A DNA stretch of 64,000 nucleotides, from the NCBI RefSeq assembly GCF_029873635.1, contig NC_080426.1, forward strand, positions 49,676,093 to 49,740,092, in the 5' to 3' direction. Positions 24,487-37,127 of this stretch are shown here, piece by piece. Under the pieces are notes generated by a model, which was not told where the DNA came from, did no database searches, and saw only the letters and a program-made list of their open reading frames with translations. The position numbers and the translations under genes are program-made. Every line of letters starts with the position of its first letter. Within the stretch, counting starts at the first letter, position 1. Source of the stretch: Malania oleifera (Eukaryota; Streptophyta; Magnoliopsida; Santalales; Ximeniaceae).

Positions 24487-24500
24487 TAAGAAGGGGAAAA
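24487..24500 (+). other. Polypurine tract
   Basis: AAGAAGGGGAAAA directly precedes the 3' LTR start TGTAACAACC. Plus-strand synthesis in LTR elements starts at such a tract. It follows an AATTTCGAGGACAAAATTTT stretch typical of the end of gypsy pol. Confidence 0.85.
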
Positions 24501-26206
24501 TGTAACAACCTCAAAAATAATATGTATGGAAGTGTAAAAAAAATTAAAAATAAAAATAAATAAATAATTAATTAATTATTATTATTAATTAAATAATATA
24601 ATATAATATAATAATATAATAATATAATATAATATTATATATATATATATAAAGGAATCTACTTCAAGATTCAATTGAAATTGAACCAACACAGAGACCC
24701 CCACCCCCTTTCTCACCACACACTCTCTCTCCTCCGTCCATCTCTCTCTCTCTCTCTCTCTAGATTTCACAGTTATTTCTCGGGCAAATCAAAAAATGAA
24801 CATCACATCCGGGTCCTAACTCTACTCCTGAACATTTTAATCGGAATGGATTCGTCGTTTTGACGTCATAGGCACAACTCTAGGGTTAAGGTAAGGGGAA
24901 TATATTATGTTAGGTTTATATTAAAAATTCCCGATTAAATTTGGGTACGTGAATTTAATTATATTTGTGTTATTTAAAATATGCTCGATTTAAATGGAGT
25001 ATGTGAAATTAATTATTTCTATTTTCAAATTTTATTTTAACAATATATTTTAATTAAATTAAATTGTAGGGATTTGATTAAATTGGATTTTTGGGAATAT
25101 ATATTTGAGTTAAATTAAACTGCATGGATTTGATTAAATTAGATTTTTAGAAATATTTTGGAATTAAATTAAATTGTAGGGATTTGATTAAATTAGATTT
25201 TTGGGAATATTTTGGAATTAAATCAAACTGCAAGGATTTGATTATATCGGGTACTTTATGAAATTAAAATTATTTTATAAATTATGTGGCATGAGAAAGA
25301 TTTATTTGTTTTATTGTATAATTAAACCAGTTGGGATTTTTATGGTGGTATACCGGAAATGTATAGTATTATACTAATTTTATTGGAATTGTTAAAAAGA
25401 ATGTATATATAGTAAATGGTTATGGTGGTGTACAAGCCATGGAAATTGCAAATGGTTACGATGGTGTACGAGCCACGGAAATTGTAAATGATTACGGTGG
25501 TGTATGAGCCACGAATATTGTAATGGTTACGGTGGTGTATGGGCCACGAAAATTGCAAATGGTTACCGTGGTGTAAGAGCCACAAAAATTGTAAATGGTT
25601 ACGGTGGTGTATGGGCCACGAAAATTATAAATGGTTACGGTGGTGTATGGGTCACGGAAGTTGTAAATGGTTACGGTGGTGTACAGGCCACGGAAATGGG
25701 GCCTTGTATAGGCCGAATTTTTATGAATGGAATGAAAAGTATGTATAACTAATTATATAGGCATAAGTCATAGTTTGAAAGAATGCATTTTTTCTCTTAA
25801 AGTTAAAGTAAAGGTTATATTTTGTCTACACTAAAATTCATGTTAGTCATACACTGATGATAATCTATTCCTTTTTACTGAGAGGTGTGTCACCCCAATG
25901 AATGATTTAACTTTTCAGGACCTACAGGAGATCAGACTTAGAGAGCTTTGGGAAGGGATTAGTGTTATAGTTGGAGTAAGTGTTGTATGATACTGAACTA
26001 TATAGGTTTTCTTTCTAATCTTTGGGTTGTAATAATGCTACTTAGAGATGTTTATGTTGTGATGGTTTAGTACTCTGGTAATGTATTGAGGTTGTTTAAA
26101 TTATTTTCGCTGCTTATATGATAGTTGTGGTATCAAAGATTTATATTTCTAAAGAAATTGTGGAATGTGACATTTTAGACCCCACTTTCGGGTTCAGTGC
26201 ATTACA
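24501..26206 (+). repeat. 3' LTR of the gag-only gypsy
   Basis: Runs from TGTAACAACC to GCATTACA. It contains (CT)n at 24741-24762, GTAAGGGGAAT at 24891, three to four GTGGATTTGATTAAATT-like repeats (24950-25240), a 36-bp minisatellite, CTGAGAGGTGTGTCACCCC near 25878 and an acceptor-like CTTTTCAGGA near 25911. Confidence 0.85.
25409..25697 (+). repeat. 36-bp minisatellite, 8 units
   Basis: Unit pattern: ATGGTTACGGTGGTGTATGG then GCCACGAAAATTGTAA. Eight units with few substitutions. Because 36 is divisible by 3, it produces spurious repeat-containing reading frames. Confidence 0.9.
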
Positions 26207-26207
26207 G

Positions 26208-26765
26208 ATGACCCTGGACCTTCATTCAAATCCACAGTAGTTGTCCCACCAAACTTTGAAATCCTGTGCTGCTCATCCATACTACACGTAGTCATTTTAT
26301 AATGATGTGTTTGTTGGGTGTATTCTTCCACTTTAGCCACATGTTTGGCAGGCGTCTTGGTCTGCCTATCCTTGACGACACCAATTTGAGGAATGGTCTC
26401 CACATATAACTGCACAGTTATATGTGTCGCGTCGGAACTGTTTGCATCCAACAAAATGAGCAAGCCATAGTCATCTGTTATAGGAACAACCTCATAGAGT
26501 ATTGTATCATTTAACCCCCATATAGGGTATCTTGCGGTCACCCGCAATACATATTGGTTTGGATCAATATGCAAATGTTTGTATATTTTCGTATATATAT
26601 ATATATATATATTTAATTTAGCCTTATTACCAATTCGAATTGCTCAAACAAGGTTAGTACTATAACTAATACCTTCTACTCATGTGATACTCCCCTCCCC
26701 CCCCCCCCCACATATACAACAACATAGTCACTGAAACACTGCTTGAGCTTTGTGCCATTTAGACC
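26208..26765 (-). pseudogene. MULE transposase N-terminal remnant
   Basis: The minus-strand frame 26194-26574 reads HIDPNQYVLRVTARYPIWGL, then TILYEVVPITDDYGLLILLD and VQLYVETIPQ. It aligns with the start of the MULE transposase at 32332 (HIDSNQYALRVTVRYPIKG...). Upstream non-coding sequence is also similar (GCTCAAGCAGTG near 26745 versus GTTCAAGCAGTA near 32207). The remnant is cut on the left by the gypsy LTR end and on the right by the copia LTR, so the copia probably landed in this MULE. Only about the first 125 residues remain. Confidence 0.75.
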
Positions 26766-26789
26766 TATTAACATTCAAAATCCAGATTC

Positions 26790-26841
<52 letters not shown>

Positions 26842-27031
26842 AGAAGAAGAAGAAGAAGAAGAAGAAGAAGAAGATTGCAAAGAGGGAGAGAGAGAAGCAG
26901 CACATGGGCCAGCCATCAGCTGCAATGCTTACATAACATCCCAATACAAAAAAGAACATAATATAATATACCTAAACCTAATATATGTATATAGACTAAA
27001 ATGCCATTAGTTAAATATATATTATCTAACA
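26766..27031 (-). repeat. copia 3' LTR
   Basis: Matches the 200-bp 5' LTR at 42009-42208 but is lengthened by (GA)n at about 26795-26838 and (GAA)n at about 26839-26873. Those arrays suggest microsatellite growth after insertion. Confidence 0.85.
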
Positions 27032-27044
27032 TTCCCTCTCAAAC
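27032..27044 (-). other. copia polypurine tract
   Basis: Read on the minus strand GTTTGAGAGGGAA immediately precedes the LTR start TGTTAGATAA. Confidence 0.8.
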
Positions 27045-29700
27045 TCATGATGGCGCACCGAGAAGCATCAAGAGTTTGTCGAGAAGAAACTGGAAACGAT
27101 TAATAGTGTGGGACTTTGTGAAGAAGTCAGTCAACTGCATGGTAGAGGAAATGAATGGGAGAGAGATGGTACCAAGGCAAAGATAATGACACATGAGATG
27201 ACAATTAATTTCAATATGCTTAGTGCATTCATGAAATACAGAGTTATGAGCAATTTGAATAGCACTGGTGTTGTTACAATACATAGGAGTGAGTTTAGCA
27301 AGTAAGACACCCCAGTTAGCAAGTAACCAACGCAACCAAACTATTTCAGCAATAGTTGAAGTCATGACACGATACTCAGCCTCAGTAAAAGAACAAGAAA
27401 CTACAGATTGCTTTTTGATTTTCCAGGAAATGAGAGAGTCACTAGGAAAAATATAGAAACCAGTTGTGAACTTGCGGTCTGTAGGATCTCCTGCCCAATC
27501 AACATCAGAATAAGCACGAAGTTCCAAAGTAGATGTAGAAGGGAGTAATATACTCCAATACAATGTCCCTTTGATATAATGTAAGATACGGAGAATAACA
27601 TCCCAATAGATCGTATTGGGAGAGGAGATAAATTGACTCACAATATGAACCACATATATAATATCAGGTCGAGTGATGGAGAGATAAACCAAATTGCCAA
27701 CAATAATACTGTATAAAGTTGGATCCGCTAATGGAACCCCATTAGAAGAGGTATAATGAACATTAAGTTCAAGAGGAGTTTCTATAGTTCGAGTATCAGT
27801 AAGGCGAGTTTTTTGAATGACATCTGCTACATATTTAGATTGAGAGAGGAGATAACCCTTAGGAGAATAGGCTACCTCAATGCTAATGAAGTATTTCAGG
27901 GGTCCCAAATCTTTCATTTCAAAGTGGTGGTGCAACTTTGATTTCAACTCTACAATTTCATCTGTATCATCTCCAGTTAAAATCATATCATCTATATAAA
28001 GAAGGAGAATAATATGCCCAACAAATGTAGAATGAGTAAACAAGGCAGAATTTTAATCACTGGAGTGTAAGCCAAAAGAACAAAGTACGTCAGAGAACTT
28101 CTCAAACCAAGCCTTGGGAGAGGTTCCACTGGTTAATGGAAGCTTCCGCAATCAAAGTACGTATAGATTTCATCTTAGCAACTGGTCCAAATGTCTTCTC
28201 ATAATCAAAACCAACTTTTTGAGTAAACTTTTTTGCAACCAAATGAGCCTTATATCTGTCAACAGAACCATTAGACTTAGTTTTGATCTTGTAGACCCAA
28301 CGACATCCCACTACCATTTTACCAGGAGGAAGAGGTACCAACTCTTATGTGTTGGTCTTATACAAAGTAGCAAATTCTTCATTCAAAGCCTGTTGCCAAA
28401 TAGGGTCAAGAGCTGCCTCCTTATAATAAGTAGGCTCACAATGGGAATGAAGAGAAACTCAAAAAGTAGCAAAACTAGAAGAATAACAAGAATTAGATGC
28501 AAGAACATATGAATCAAAATGAGAAGGAGGCTTACGCAGTTGCGTTGGATAATGAGAAGATGCAGGGTCCATATGATCAGAAGATGAAGAGGAGTTTACC
28601 AAGGAGGATGGGGGATTTGTACCTACAGAAGAAAATGAAGGACAAGGAGAAGAAATAGGAGCAACTAGGGAAGACTCTAAATCAATATCACAAGTAAATG
28701 GATCAATATTTACAAAGTCGGACTCATTTAAGATGCTAGAACTTGTTGGAATAGAGAAGAAGGGAATGTATTCAAGAAAGGTGACAAGACGAGAAACATA
28801 AAGTTTTTGTGTTTTCGGATCATAACAACGATATCCTTTTTTTCCATCACCATAACCAAGAAACACACACATAGAGGATCGTGTAGACAACTTAGAGTGC
28901 TCAGTATGAGGACGAAGGACAAAACATGTGCAACCAAATACTCTCAAATGAAAATACTCTGGATTCTTACCATACAATTTCTAATAAGGAGAGACTCTCA
29001 AATTAAGAGCAGTATGAATTTTGTTAATCAAATATGTGGCAGTAAGAACTGCTTCTCCGCAGAAAACTTTGGGAACATTTCCAGAAAGGAGAAGAGATCG
29101 AACTATCTTAATAATGTGCCAATGTTTTCTTTCTGCCACACTATTTTGCTCAGGAATGTCTATGCACGATGATTGATATGTGGTGCAATTAGAGATGAGT
29201 AAGGTGGAAAACTTAGTAGAATTATATTCCCCCCCACCCCCCCAAAATCACACCTGAAACACTTAATGACAGTTGAATGTTGTGTTTGAACTAAAGTACG
29301 AAATATTTTATAGATGCTAATGAAATCAAAACATTTCTTCATAAGGTATATCCAAGTAAAACAAGTATAATCATCAATGAAAGAAATATAATAGTGGGAC
29401 CTCCCTTTGAGATAGTAAGAGATGGTTCCCAAACATCAGAATGGATTAGATCAAAAGGTGTAAGAGACACTGATGTGCTTTTATTAAAGGACAAAGTAGG
29501 GAATTTTGCAAGCTTACAACCACTACAATTAGAAAGGTCATTAGAAGATACATTTTCTAGGGACAAATGTGGAAGCCAAAAATTTCAGTCAAGAACTATA
29601 AATATATCCAAGGCCTAAATGCCATAAATAAAAATTAGAAGAATTGAAACTCAAACAAAATGAGGACAAGCCAACACTAGAACTAGCAAATTCTTTGACC
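27045..29700 (-). pseudogene. Ty1/copia pol remnant (integrase, RT, RNase H)
   Basis: Order on the minus strand is the copia order. GAG-pre-integrase (29.66-29.48 kb) has CSGCKLAKFPTL and PFDLIHSDVW. The integrase core (29.43-29.16 kb) has FIDDYTCFTWIYLM. The integrase C-terminal part (28977-28459) has FGCTCFVLRPHTEHSKL and FLGYGDGKKGYRCYDP. The RT start (28341-28102) has GCRWVYKIKTKSNGS. RT and RNase H (28043-27045) have LLLYIDDMILTGDD with the catalytic YIDD, ITRPDIIY, AYSDVDWAGDPTDRKFTTGF and KHIEINCH. Stops and shifts separate the pieces, so no full polyprotein is possible. The 333-codon RT-RNase H stretch is the best preserved. Confidence 0.9.
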
Positions 29701-30098
29701 CAAAGCTGTGAAGGCGACGAGGGTGATCCAAAAGTCGCAAAGGCTTCAGGCCAAGCCGGTGTTCAAAAGTTCAAAAAATAGAAATGTGTGTGTGACGTAG
29801 GTAGCTCTGTCAAACTGTCAACTTCGCAACATTTGAAAACCATACTAAAAGGAAGATGAAAGACATTTTCCATTAATAGAAACAATCCAGTAGAAGAAGA
29901 TAATTCTCCTAAAAAAAATATTTTTTTCCTAGCCAAAGGAACCCAAGTCCAATCGTCAAAAGCATGATTATGAGAACAGGGAACTGGGGTTCCAAGAATA
30001 CAATTTCAGATCTCTACAACCCGAAGCAATTACTCAAACCTGCCAAAGCGACCCCAATCTCTAAAACATTTTTCGAAAAGAGAGAAAAATAGAAAACC
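29701..30098 (-). other. Degenerate copia sequence up to the MULE insertion
   Basis: Minus-strand frames are broken (fragment WTWVPLARKK near 29930), consistent with sequence upstream of the pre-integrase domain. No clear protease motif seen. It ends at the MULE TSD. Confidence 0.45.
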
Positions 30099-30108
30099 CA
30101 AATACCTC

Positions 30109-30500
30109 GAGTTTTTTCCCGTTTTATTATTAAAAATTAATAAAATATCAAATAATACTCTAATTGAGAAAAAATTTCCCAAACTAATGCTCACATAATC
30201 TCGCAGCTTGATGCTGTGAGATTTAAACTGATGGGCCGCTGGGAAGGTGTGCATGGCACGGAGGGAAGAAAATCTCGCAACTTGGTGCTGCGAGATTCAA
30301 AGTGAGCAGCCAGTGGGAAGGTGACGCGTGGCAGAGGGGAGCAAATCTCGCAGCTTGGAGCTGCGAGATTTAAAGGGAGCGGCCAGCGGGAAGGTGACGT
30401 GTGGCGAAATCTCACAGCACTAAGCTGCGAGATTTGTCTTTGAAATGGCCCGGCGTGTGACACGTGGAGAATCTCGCAGGATAGACCTGTGAGATTTCTT
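30109..30500 (+). repeat. MULE left inverted repeat with five 27-nt hairpins
   Basis: The first 120 bp match the right end inverted. Then come five near-palindromes of the form AATCTCGCAGC-TTGGA-GCTGC..., each 27 nt, at 30197-30223, 30271-30297, 30344-30370, 30408-30434 and 30470-30496, spaced about 62-74 bp. Between them recur GCGGGAAGGTGAC and ACGTG/GCGTG boxes (GTGACACGTGG at about 30457). Confidence 0.9.
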
Positions 30501-32331
30501 TCGTCTGCTCATAATCTTCCCCGAGCGCTCAGAAGACGACCGTTTGCAGAGGAGAAACATATTGCAGAGAGGCTGTTGCAGGTGACCGTTCGGGCGAAGG
30601 CAAGGCTATTTAAGGGAGAAGATGGGGTAGGTTTTTTTTTTATTTAGCAAAAACGTGAATTTATTGTTTTACTTACTAAGAAATTTTCTGCTTTGTGTTG
30701 GATTTATTTCATAGCTTCGTTTGTATTATTTCGGTTCATTGTTGCATCTAGACTAAGGTTAGTTTTAATTTATTTAATTTTTTATATATTTTTTTTCATG
30801 TTCTGCCTGTTAAATTTATTGCTCACATACATAATACTAAGAAAAAATTTAAGAACAATTGTTTTATTATAGATATTGCACCATATAAATCACATTCTTG
30901 ACATTATAAATTTCTGTAGTGTAAAAGACTTATTTAGTGAATGACTCCTCTCTTTGCTGTCGTTTTATAGGTTCCCGTTTTAATTAATTAATTAAACCTA
31001 TATGCTACGAGTAGCTACTTTTATCGCTTATGATTGGTCCATTTAAATAAATAATGACAATTTAAAAGGATTTGAACACCGACTCCTTTATGTTATGTTT
31101 AAAAATTAGTGAAGTTGCAAATGAATCAAGTTTTGTTTTTTTCATTAAAATATAGTAGTTACGTTTAGTAAGGTATTATTAAGAATGAGTAATTTCTAAA
31201 ATTTATTTTTTAAGTTCATCTCTTACATAAGTCAAAGAGACTAAGTAAAGTTGAACTCAACTTATAATTTATATTTTTGAACAGTTCATTTAAAAACAAG
31301 AAATTTTTAAGTAAACTGAGTCTATCACATATATATAACAATGAACACTTATAAATATTTTGTTTTATGAACAAACATTCACAACTACTCTCATGCTTAA
31401 GTTTATTGTTATTTAACCAAGCTCATAATCAACTAATTTATATTGTTTTAGATCTTATCATGTTATGTTTATTGTTATTTGACCAAACTCATAATCAACT
31501 AATCCATTTATGTAGAAAAATATGTTGTAAAAGAAATATTACCATTGTCATCATTTTTAGTTACGTAATTAACAAAACTCTTTCAAATAAAGGTACAACT
31601 ATGAATAATGCGTTGTGTTGTGCTTCAAAATGTTAGTTAGGGTTCGTAAAAAAAAAAAATAGTGTTTCAATTTTTGTGGTTCATATTTTCTAACACATGA
31701 TTTTTTTTTCATCACCACTACTTTGTCAAACATTTTCTTATACAAGTAGTATTAGGACAGTCACTTTTATTATAAGTATAAAAAATATGTTGTTATCAAG
31801 TGAATAAGTCTTTTTTCTTTTCCGAGCGCGAATTTAAATGTCTCTTACATGGCTGATGCAGTGATGTGAATTACATGCTGGTAGATATCATAGGTTCTCG
31901 CATGCTCAAACTATGTTATTATATTGCTTGCAAACGTTTCAGGGTCATTGTAAAAATGAGTAAATGTTTAAATTACAGCCGGCATGCTGCCGAAATTTCG
32001 ATAGGACTTTTCCTAGAAAAGTCAGAAATGCATGCAAAAATATTTTTGAAGTGACAAGTGAAACATTTAGGGAAGATTGCATGCACATGAACGTAGTGAA
32101 AATAATTCTTGATTACTATTGACTTAGCATATCACTTATACATACAATTGTTGTTTTGCGTAGGTCTTTTATCTTTCCCGAGCGTCGATCTAGATAGCAG
32201 GAAGTTCAAGCAGTACTCTGGTGACGGTATTGTACAAAGGGGGTCAAATTATAACCGGACAAACCGATGTTAGTTATAGTATTCTGCTAGTTTGACCTAT
32301 TCGAATTGGCCATAGGTGTAAATTAACTAAA

Positions 32332-34830
32332 TTGTATATGAAGATATACAAGTACTGGCATATTGATTCAAATCAATATGCATTGCGAGTAACCGTAAGA
32401 TACCCGATTAAAGGGCATCATGATATAGTCCTCTATAAGGTTGTTCCCATAACTGATGATTACAATCTGCGCATTGTGTTGGATGCACACTGTGTAGGGA
32501 CAACATATTTGACTGTGCAATTATATGTCGAAAACATTCCTCACATGGGTGTTGCCGCAGATGAGCAGTCAGGAACGTCTATTGAGCACGTGATTGAAGC
32601 GGAGGAAGAAGATCTAGATGTTGGTGGGATGCCTGTTATAGATATGAACGAATGTCCGGTATTTTCGTTCGAGTCGCAGACATATGAAGGGCCTATTATT
32701 GACACGGATTATCATGGTGTTTGCGAAGAAGTTTCAGCAGAACAACCAGGATCGTTGTTCGCAATGGCGAACAACGTGCTAGACGAGGGGATGAACATCA
32801 CGAATGATGTTCATTTATAAGATGAGACATGCGAGGAGGAAATTGGTGAAAGGACGAATGAGTTCCCCAATGATGTCGACCCCCCCCCATGAAACGAACG
32901 ATGCGACGTATACCGCCGAGTTCATGGACGAACCTCCTATGTATGGCGTAATTGACGTAGATGCCGCAGATTTGTCACGTGGTGAGGAGCTTCCTATACG
33001 GGTAACTTGTTGAGATGAATCGTTAGAGCGGAGTAAAGGGATGCTATTCGGGTCGAAAGATCAGTTGATAGCTGCTGTGTGAATATACCACGCTCGAATG
33101 CACCATGACTTCCACGTCGTGCAGTCGACCCCACTGTTATGGGTTGTTAGGTGTAAGAACTCTGATTGCAGTTGTAGACTACGTGCGATGTATCCTTAGA
33201 AACATCGATTTTTCGAAATCACTCAATATGGTGGTCCGTACACATGCTTGAATGAACTTCTCCTGCAAGACCATAACCAAATCACGTCGTCCCTCATTAC
33301 TAGGGAGATTGTGAATATGATAAGGGGTGATGCGTCGACCTCAATCGCTACATTGAAAGAATTCATAGATCGTCGTTTCGGCTATTCCATCTCATATAAG
33401 AAGATTTGGTTGGGCAAACAGAAGGAAATTGCCCAAGTATTTGGTGATTAGGAGAAGTCTTATCAGACTTTGCCTAGGTGGATGGAAGCAATGTGCACCT
33501 ATAATCTCGGTACTGTTGTCAAGTGGAGGTGGAATCCTATACCAGGTAGCGATTAGACCATAACATTTGTATCAGTATTTGGGGTGTTCCCAGCATCTAT
33601 TCAGGGTTTTCCCCACTATCCTTCTGTTATATGTGTAGATGGTACACACTTGTACGGTAAGTACAAGAGAAAACTCCTTATTGCGACGTGCCCAGATGCA
33701 AATAGGCAAATATTTCCCCTCACATTTGCTATTGTGCAAGAGGAAAGTTTGGACACATGGAATTGGTTTCTGTGTTGTCTTCGTTCCATTACCGACAGGG
33801 ATGACATTTGCCTTATATCAGATAGGCATCCAGGGATCCTCGCTACAGTGCATTGTAATCCCGATTGGCAACCACCACGTGCCCACCACCGATTCTGCCT
33901 TTGACACGTGGTCAACAACTTCAGCACGAAAGTGCACAGTGTCAATCTTAAGAGAATGGCTGAGCGAGCGAGAAGGGAGCATAAGGTAAGAAATTTTAAC
34001 ATATGGATGGAGAGGATATTCGATAAAGGTGGGGAACCTGCGTAGACCTTTTTTGATCAGATCCCTCCTCATATGTAGACTTAATGCCACGACGGTGGCA
34101 GAAGGTATGGTAACATGATGACTAACCTCGTTGAACGTTTCAACGCCGTGCTGAAGGGCGCTCGCAGCCTCCCAATCACTGCCCTTGTGCAACTGACATT
34201 TTATCGCGTTGCACATTATTTCAACAGCCGACGGGAGGCTATTCGTAACGCAATATTGAGAGGAAATGCATCCACTCCTCATATATTGCTAGCGATGGAA
34301 AGAAGGAAGTTGAAGGTGACCGGACATCGCGTGACAACGTTCAACCGGTCTAGGGGTACTTTTAGTGTCATGACTGCGTAGTTGGGACATCATAAAGGAA
34401 ACAACATGCAAACCCTATGGATTTAGGATACGCACGAATGCTCGTGTGGGAAGTGGCAAGCGTTACACTTTCCATGCTCCCACCTTCTCACTGCATGTAC
34501 GAAGACACGACTGAATGCTATGCAGTACGTTGAGTCATGTTGGAGCACCGCCGAACACTATGCGACATTTGTGGCGAATTTTCATCCGATTATGCACGAG
34601 ACGTACTAGCCAGCATCCTCGTTACCGACTATACAAGCAAATCCAATGTATGCTCGACATAAAGGTCATCTTAGGAGCTCCTGTATACACAATCAGATGG
34701 ATGTAAGGGAAGGTAGGAAGAGGAGCACGTGCAATATATATCATCAAGAAGGACATAATCGCACAAGGTGTTCGAGAAGGACCCAACCCGTCGATGCAGC
34801 TGGACCGTCGTGTTGATTTCGTATGTAGTT
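32332..34830 (+). pseudogene. Mutator-like (MuDR-type) transposase, decayed
   Basis: Plus-strand pieces in family order. The N-terminal domain is at 32332-32820 (IDSNQYALRVTVRYPIKGHH). The MuDR-type helical region is at 33248-33451 (EFIDRRFGYSISYKKIW). The MULE DDE core is at 33584-33904 (VICVDGTHLYGKYKRKLLIA and ICLISDRHPGI, giving two Asp) and continues at 34115-34381 with NLVERFNAVLKGARSLPIT, probably the Glu. A SWIM zinc finger is near 34424-34510 (ECSCGKWQALHFPCSHLL). A zinc knuckle near 34733-34775 reads CNIYHQEGHNRTRC, with the second Cys replaced by Tyr. Stops near 33451, 33556 and 34430 and frame changes mean no functional enzyme. Confidence 0.85.
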
Positions 34831-34859
34831 TGGGACTCATTCAGACCCTTCTTCTTTTG

Positions 34860-37127
34860 TATATACTTATTCTGATACGATGATGCATTTTACAGGATTG
34901 ATCTAGGGCCGTCTGATTCAAGCATTTTGACGATGGGCGATGATCACCGGGCCAGCCGAGCATGGGCTGATGGGCATGCAGACCCCCTGTTCTGCCGAGG
35001 GGGCACGCAGTTTGTGAAGTGTTAGTTAGAGGTAGACCCAAGCATCATCCAGCTAATACCTGATGTGGGGTTTTATGGCATTTATTGGATTGCTCATATC
35101 TAGCTCGATTAGCATCTCGTCACAGCATTGGTGGAGCTATTGAGAACCGAGACGCACACGTTCCACCAACCTCATGTCGAGGCGACCGTCACACTACAGG
35201 ACGTCGTTGTTTTTTTCGGGTTTCCGATTGATGGGTGATCCATGATCGATCGCACTGCCGGACCAGTGGAGGGACCTACAGACCGTCAGGGTCGACTCGC
35301 CCTGCGTACTATGTGCGAGTGTTTGTTAGGCTTCGTTCCACCTGATAGCGAGTTGGTTGGTGCACGCATTCGTATGCGGTTCCTCGAGGGGGATGCGTTT
35401 CATCAGCTCTCAGCAGATGCAGATGCACAGACGATAGCATGCCACGCACAAGCCCATATGTTGCGTTTGATTTGTGGGGTGATATTTTCTGATGTTTCGG
35501 GTAGCTATGCCCATCTGATGTTCCTTCCACTCCTTGAGGATTTCGGAGCACGTCACTCGTACAGTTAGGGGTCCGTTACTTTGGCATGGTTGTACAGGGA
35601 GATGTGTCGTGCCGCGCACTACTCAAAGACACAGATTACGGGCCCCCTTCGCCTACTCTAGGTTTGGGCCTGGGAGAGATTTCCTTCCTTTGCGCCTACG
35701 CGGTGAGATTTCCTGCAAATTGAGAGGGGTCAGGACGGTCGTCCAGTTGATCATCTCCTACTCGTGTACCAGTTAGTACCAATTTCATCTATCCCTCCTC
35801 ATTCACTTTATAAGTATTACGAATACTAATTCGTAATACGTACTAGTCGTTGCATTCGAAAACTTACATTTCATCTTATACAGATGGAGGGACGACTTGA
35901 GGGCACCGATGGTTGCGCTTCACATATTGCCCTGGTACAGGTTCGAGTTGGACATGCACCGGGAGCATAAGGTATAAACCAATTAAAGTATAGCACATGA
36001 TATTCTTTCTTTCTTTCAGTTGTTTATAGTTCGCTTAACTTTTGGTTGTCTAAGTGCAGTTTCTATGGATGCCCTACATGGCAAAGATTCTAGCCGACTT
36101 GCTGGCTGACTATGTAGACGGGAGTGACCTGTGGGTAGCCTGAGTGCCACTCATATGCTTTCATATTATTGAGTGGTATCTCCCCGATCAAGTCATGCAA
36201 CAGTTCGGGTATCAACAGGTCATTCCCGCCCGATTTCTGACATCGGGGGTAGATATTGTTGGGGATGACCTCCACGGCATGGATGGGCGCGGTCGAGGGG
36301 TCACAGACTAGTCGACTACGCACACAATATTCGTCACTGCGTGGGAGCATTGGCGAGACTACATCATAGCAGGAGTGGCGGAGCACGGTCCAATGCGTCT
36401 AGATGACCCATACTTCACTTGGTATAGGTCTATCACCCACCGCTTCATCGACAGGAGCGCTGCTGTATATTTGAGCCTCGTAAGAAGACTTTAACCCATA
36501 ACTCATTTTGTTATATATACGTTATGATTTGAATGCGTTAATCAAATATTTTCATATTCTGTAGGCTGACATAGTCATTGAGGCAGACTTGATCTCGTCC
36601 GATCATGCGATCCACCGATTGATGAGTGCTGCACAGGACCTCGTCCACGAGGATGGTCGATGGATCCCAAGACAAGGAGGTCGACTTGATGTACCAGCAC
36701 GAGGAGGTTGACTAGCTCCAATACGAGGAGGACGACATGCCTCCTCTAGTCGTCCAGTGACTCCCATGTCCTCACCACCAATCGTACAGGCAGAGTACGT
36801 GTTCGGCCAGTTAGTGCCTTATGCGCCTTCCACTGTAGCTGATATTGCTAGACCGTAGAGTAGACCGACTGATGCCCCATCCGACTCTGCTGCTACCCCA
36901 TCGATGTCATTTTTATTGGACAATCTTTTCGATGGGGTGGAGGTCGATGCACCCCCTATGCCGCCTCATTCTTGTCCCGAGACATCGTATCAATTCTCAC
37001 CGCGTGCGCTCCACGTGGATGATGATGATTATGCAGTACCTCTTAGCGGAGAGGATCCACATCCAAGACGACGGGACATGACACCTGATGCTACTGACCA
37101 GCAGGGAGAGAGTAGACGTAGACGGTA
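34860..37127 (+). pseudogene. Plant mobile domain (PMD) frame downstream of MULE transposase
   Basis: The sequence reads as a PMD of the type known from MAIN/MAIL proteins and some transposons. Near 35180-35240 is TVTLQDVVVFFGFPIDG (expected motif TLEDV..L.GLP..G). The open piece 35242-35568 has CECLLGFVPP and AHMLRLICGVIFSD. Then SVTLAWLYREMCRA and WAWERFPSLR follow (35570-35700). GT-AG-like gaps at about 35770-35880, 35970-36058 and 36480-36564 separate later parts, including RWRDDLRAPMVALHILPWYR and EWYLPDQVMQQFGYQQVIP. The frame ends near 37127 with an acidic/basic tail. In-frame stops (35022, 35102, 35239, 35567) show decay. PMD function is not established here. Confidence 0.75.

Larger units (their letters stand above)
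19434..26206 (+). mobile_element. Gag-only Ty3/gypsy element with long LTRs
   Basis: Order: LTR (19434-22696, interrupted), primer site, gag, polypurine tract, LTR (24501-26206). The last 200 bp of the two LTRs (22491-22696 and 26005-26206) align closely and both end in GCATTACA. There is no protease, RT or integrase, so it is non-autonomous. No matching TSD was found, and the LTRs carry different minisatellites, so the pair may be a recombinant of two elements. Confidence 0.75.

Noticed and set aside
25340-25752. Repeat-containing open frames on both strands
   Set aside because: The 36-bp minisatellite has a length divisible by three, so it stays open in several frames. It sits in an LTR with no start context or homology.
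26743-27010. Arg-Glu repeat frames
   Set aside because: Produced by the (GA)n and (GAA)n tracts in the copia LTR.
30197-30496. 27-nt dyads at about 70-bp intervals resembling CRISPR repeats
   Set aside because: The repeats vary in sequence, the intervening DNA is also repeated, and they lie in MULE inverted repeats of a eukaryotic genome.
33616-34282. Minus-strand frames opposite the MULE transposase
   Set aside because: They are shadows of the plus-strand transposase, whose motifs are recognisable.
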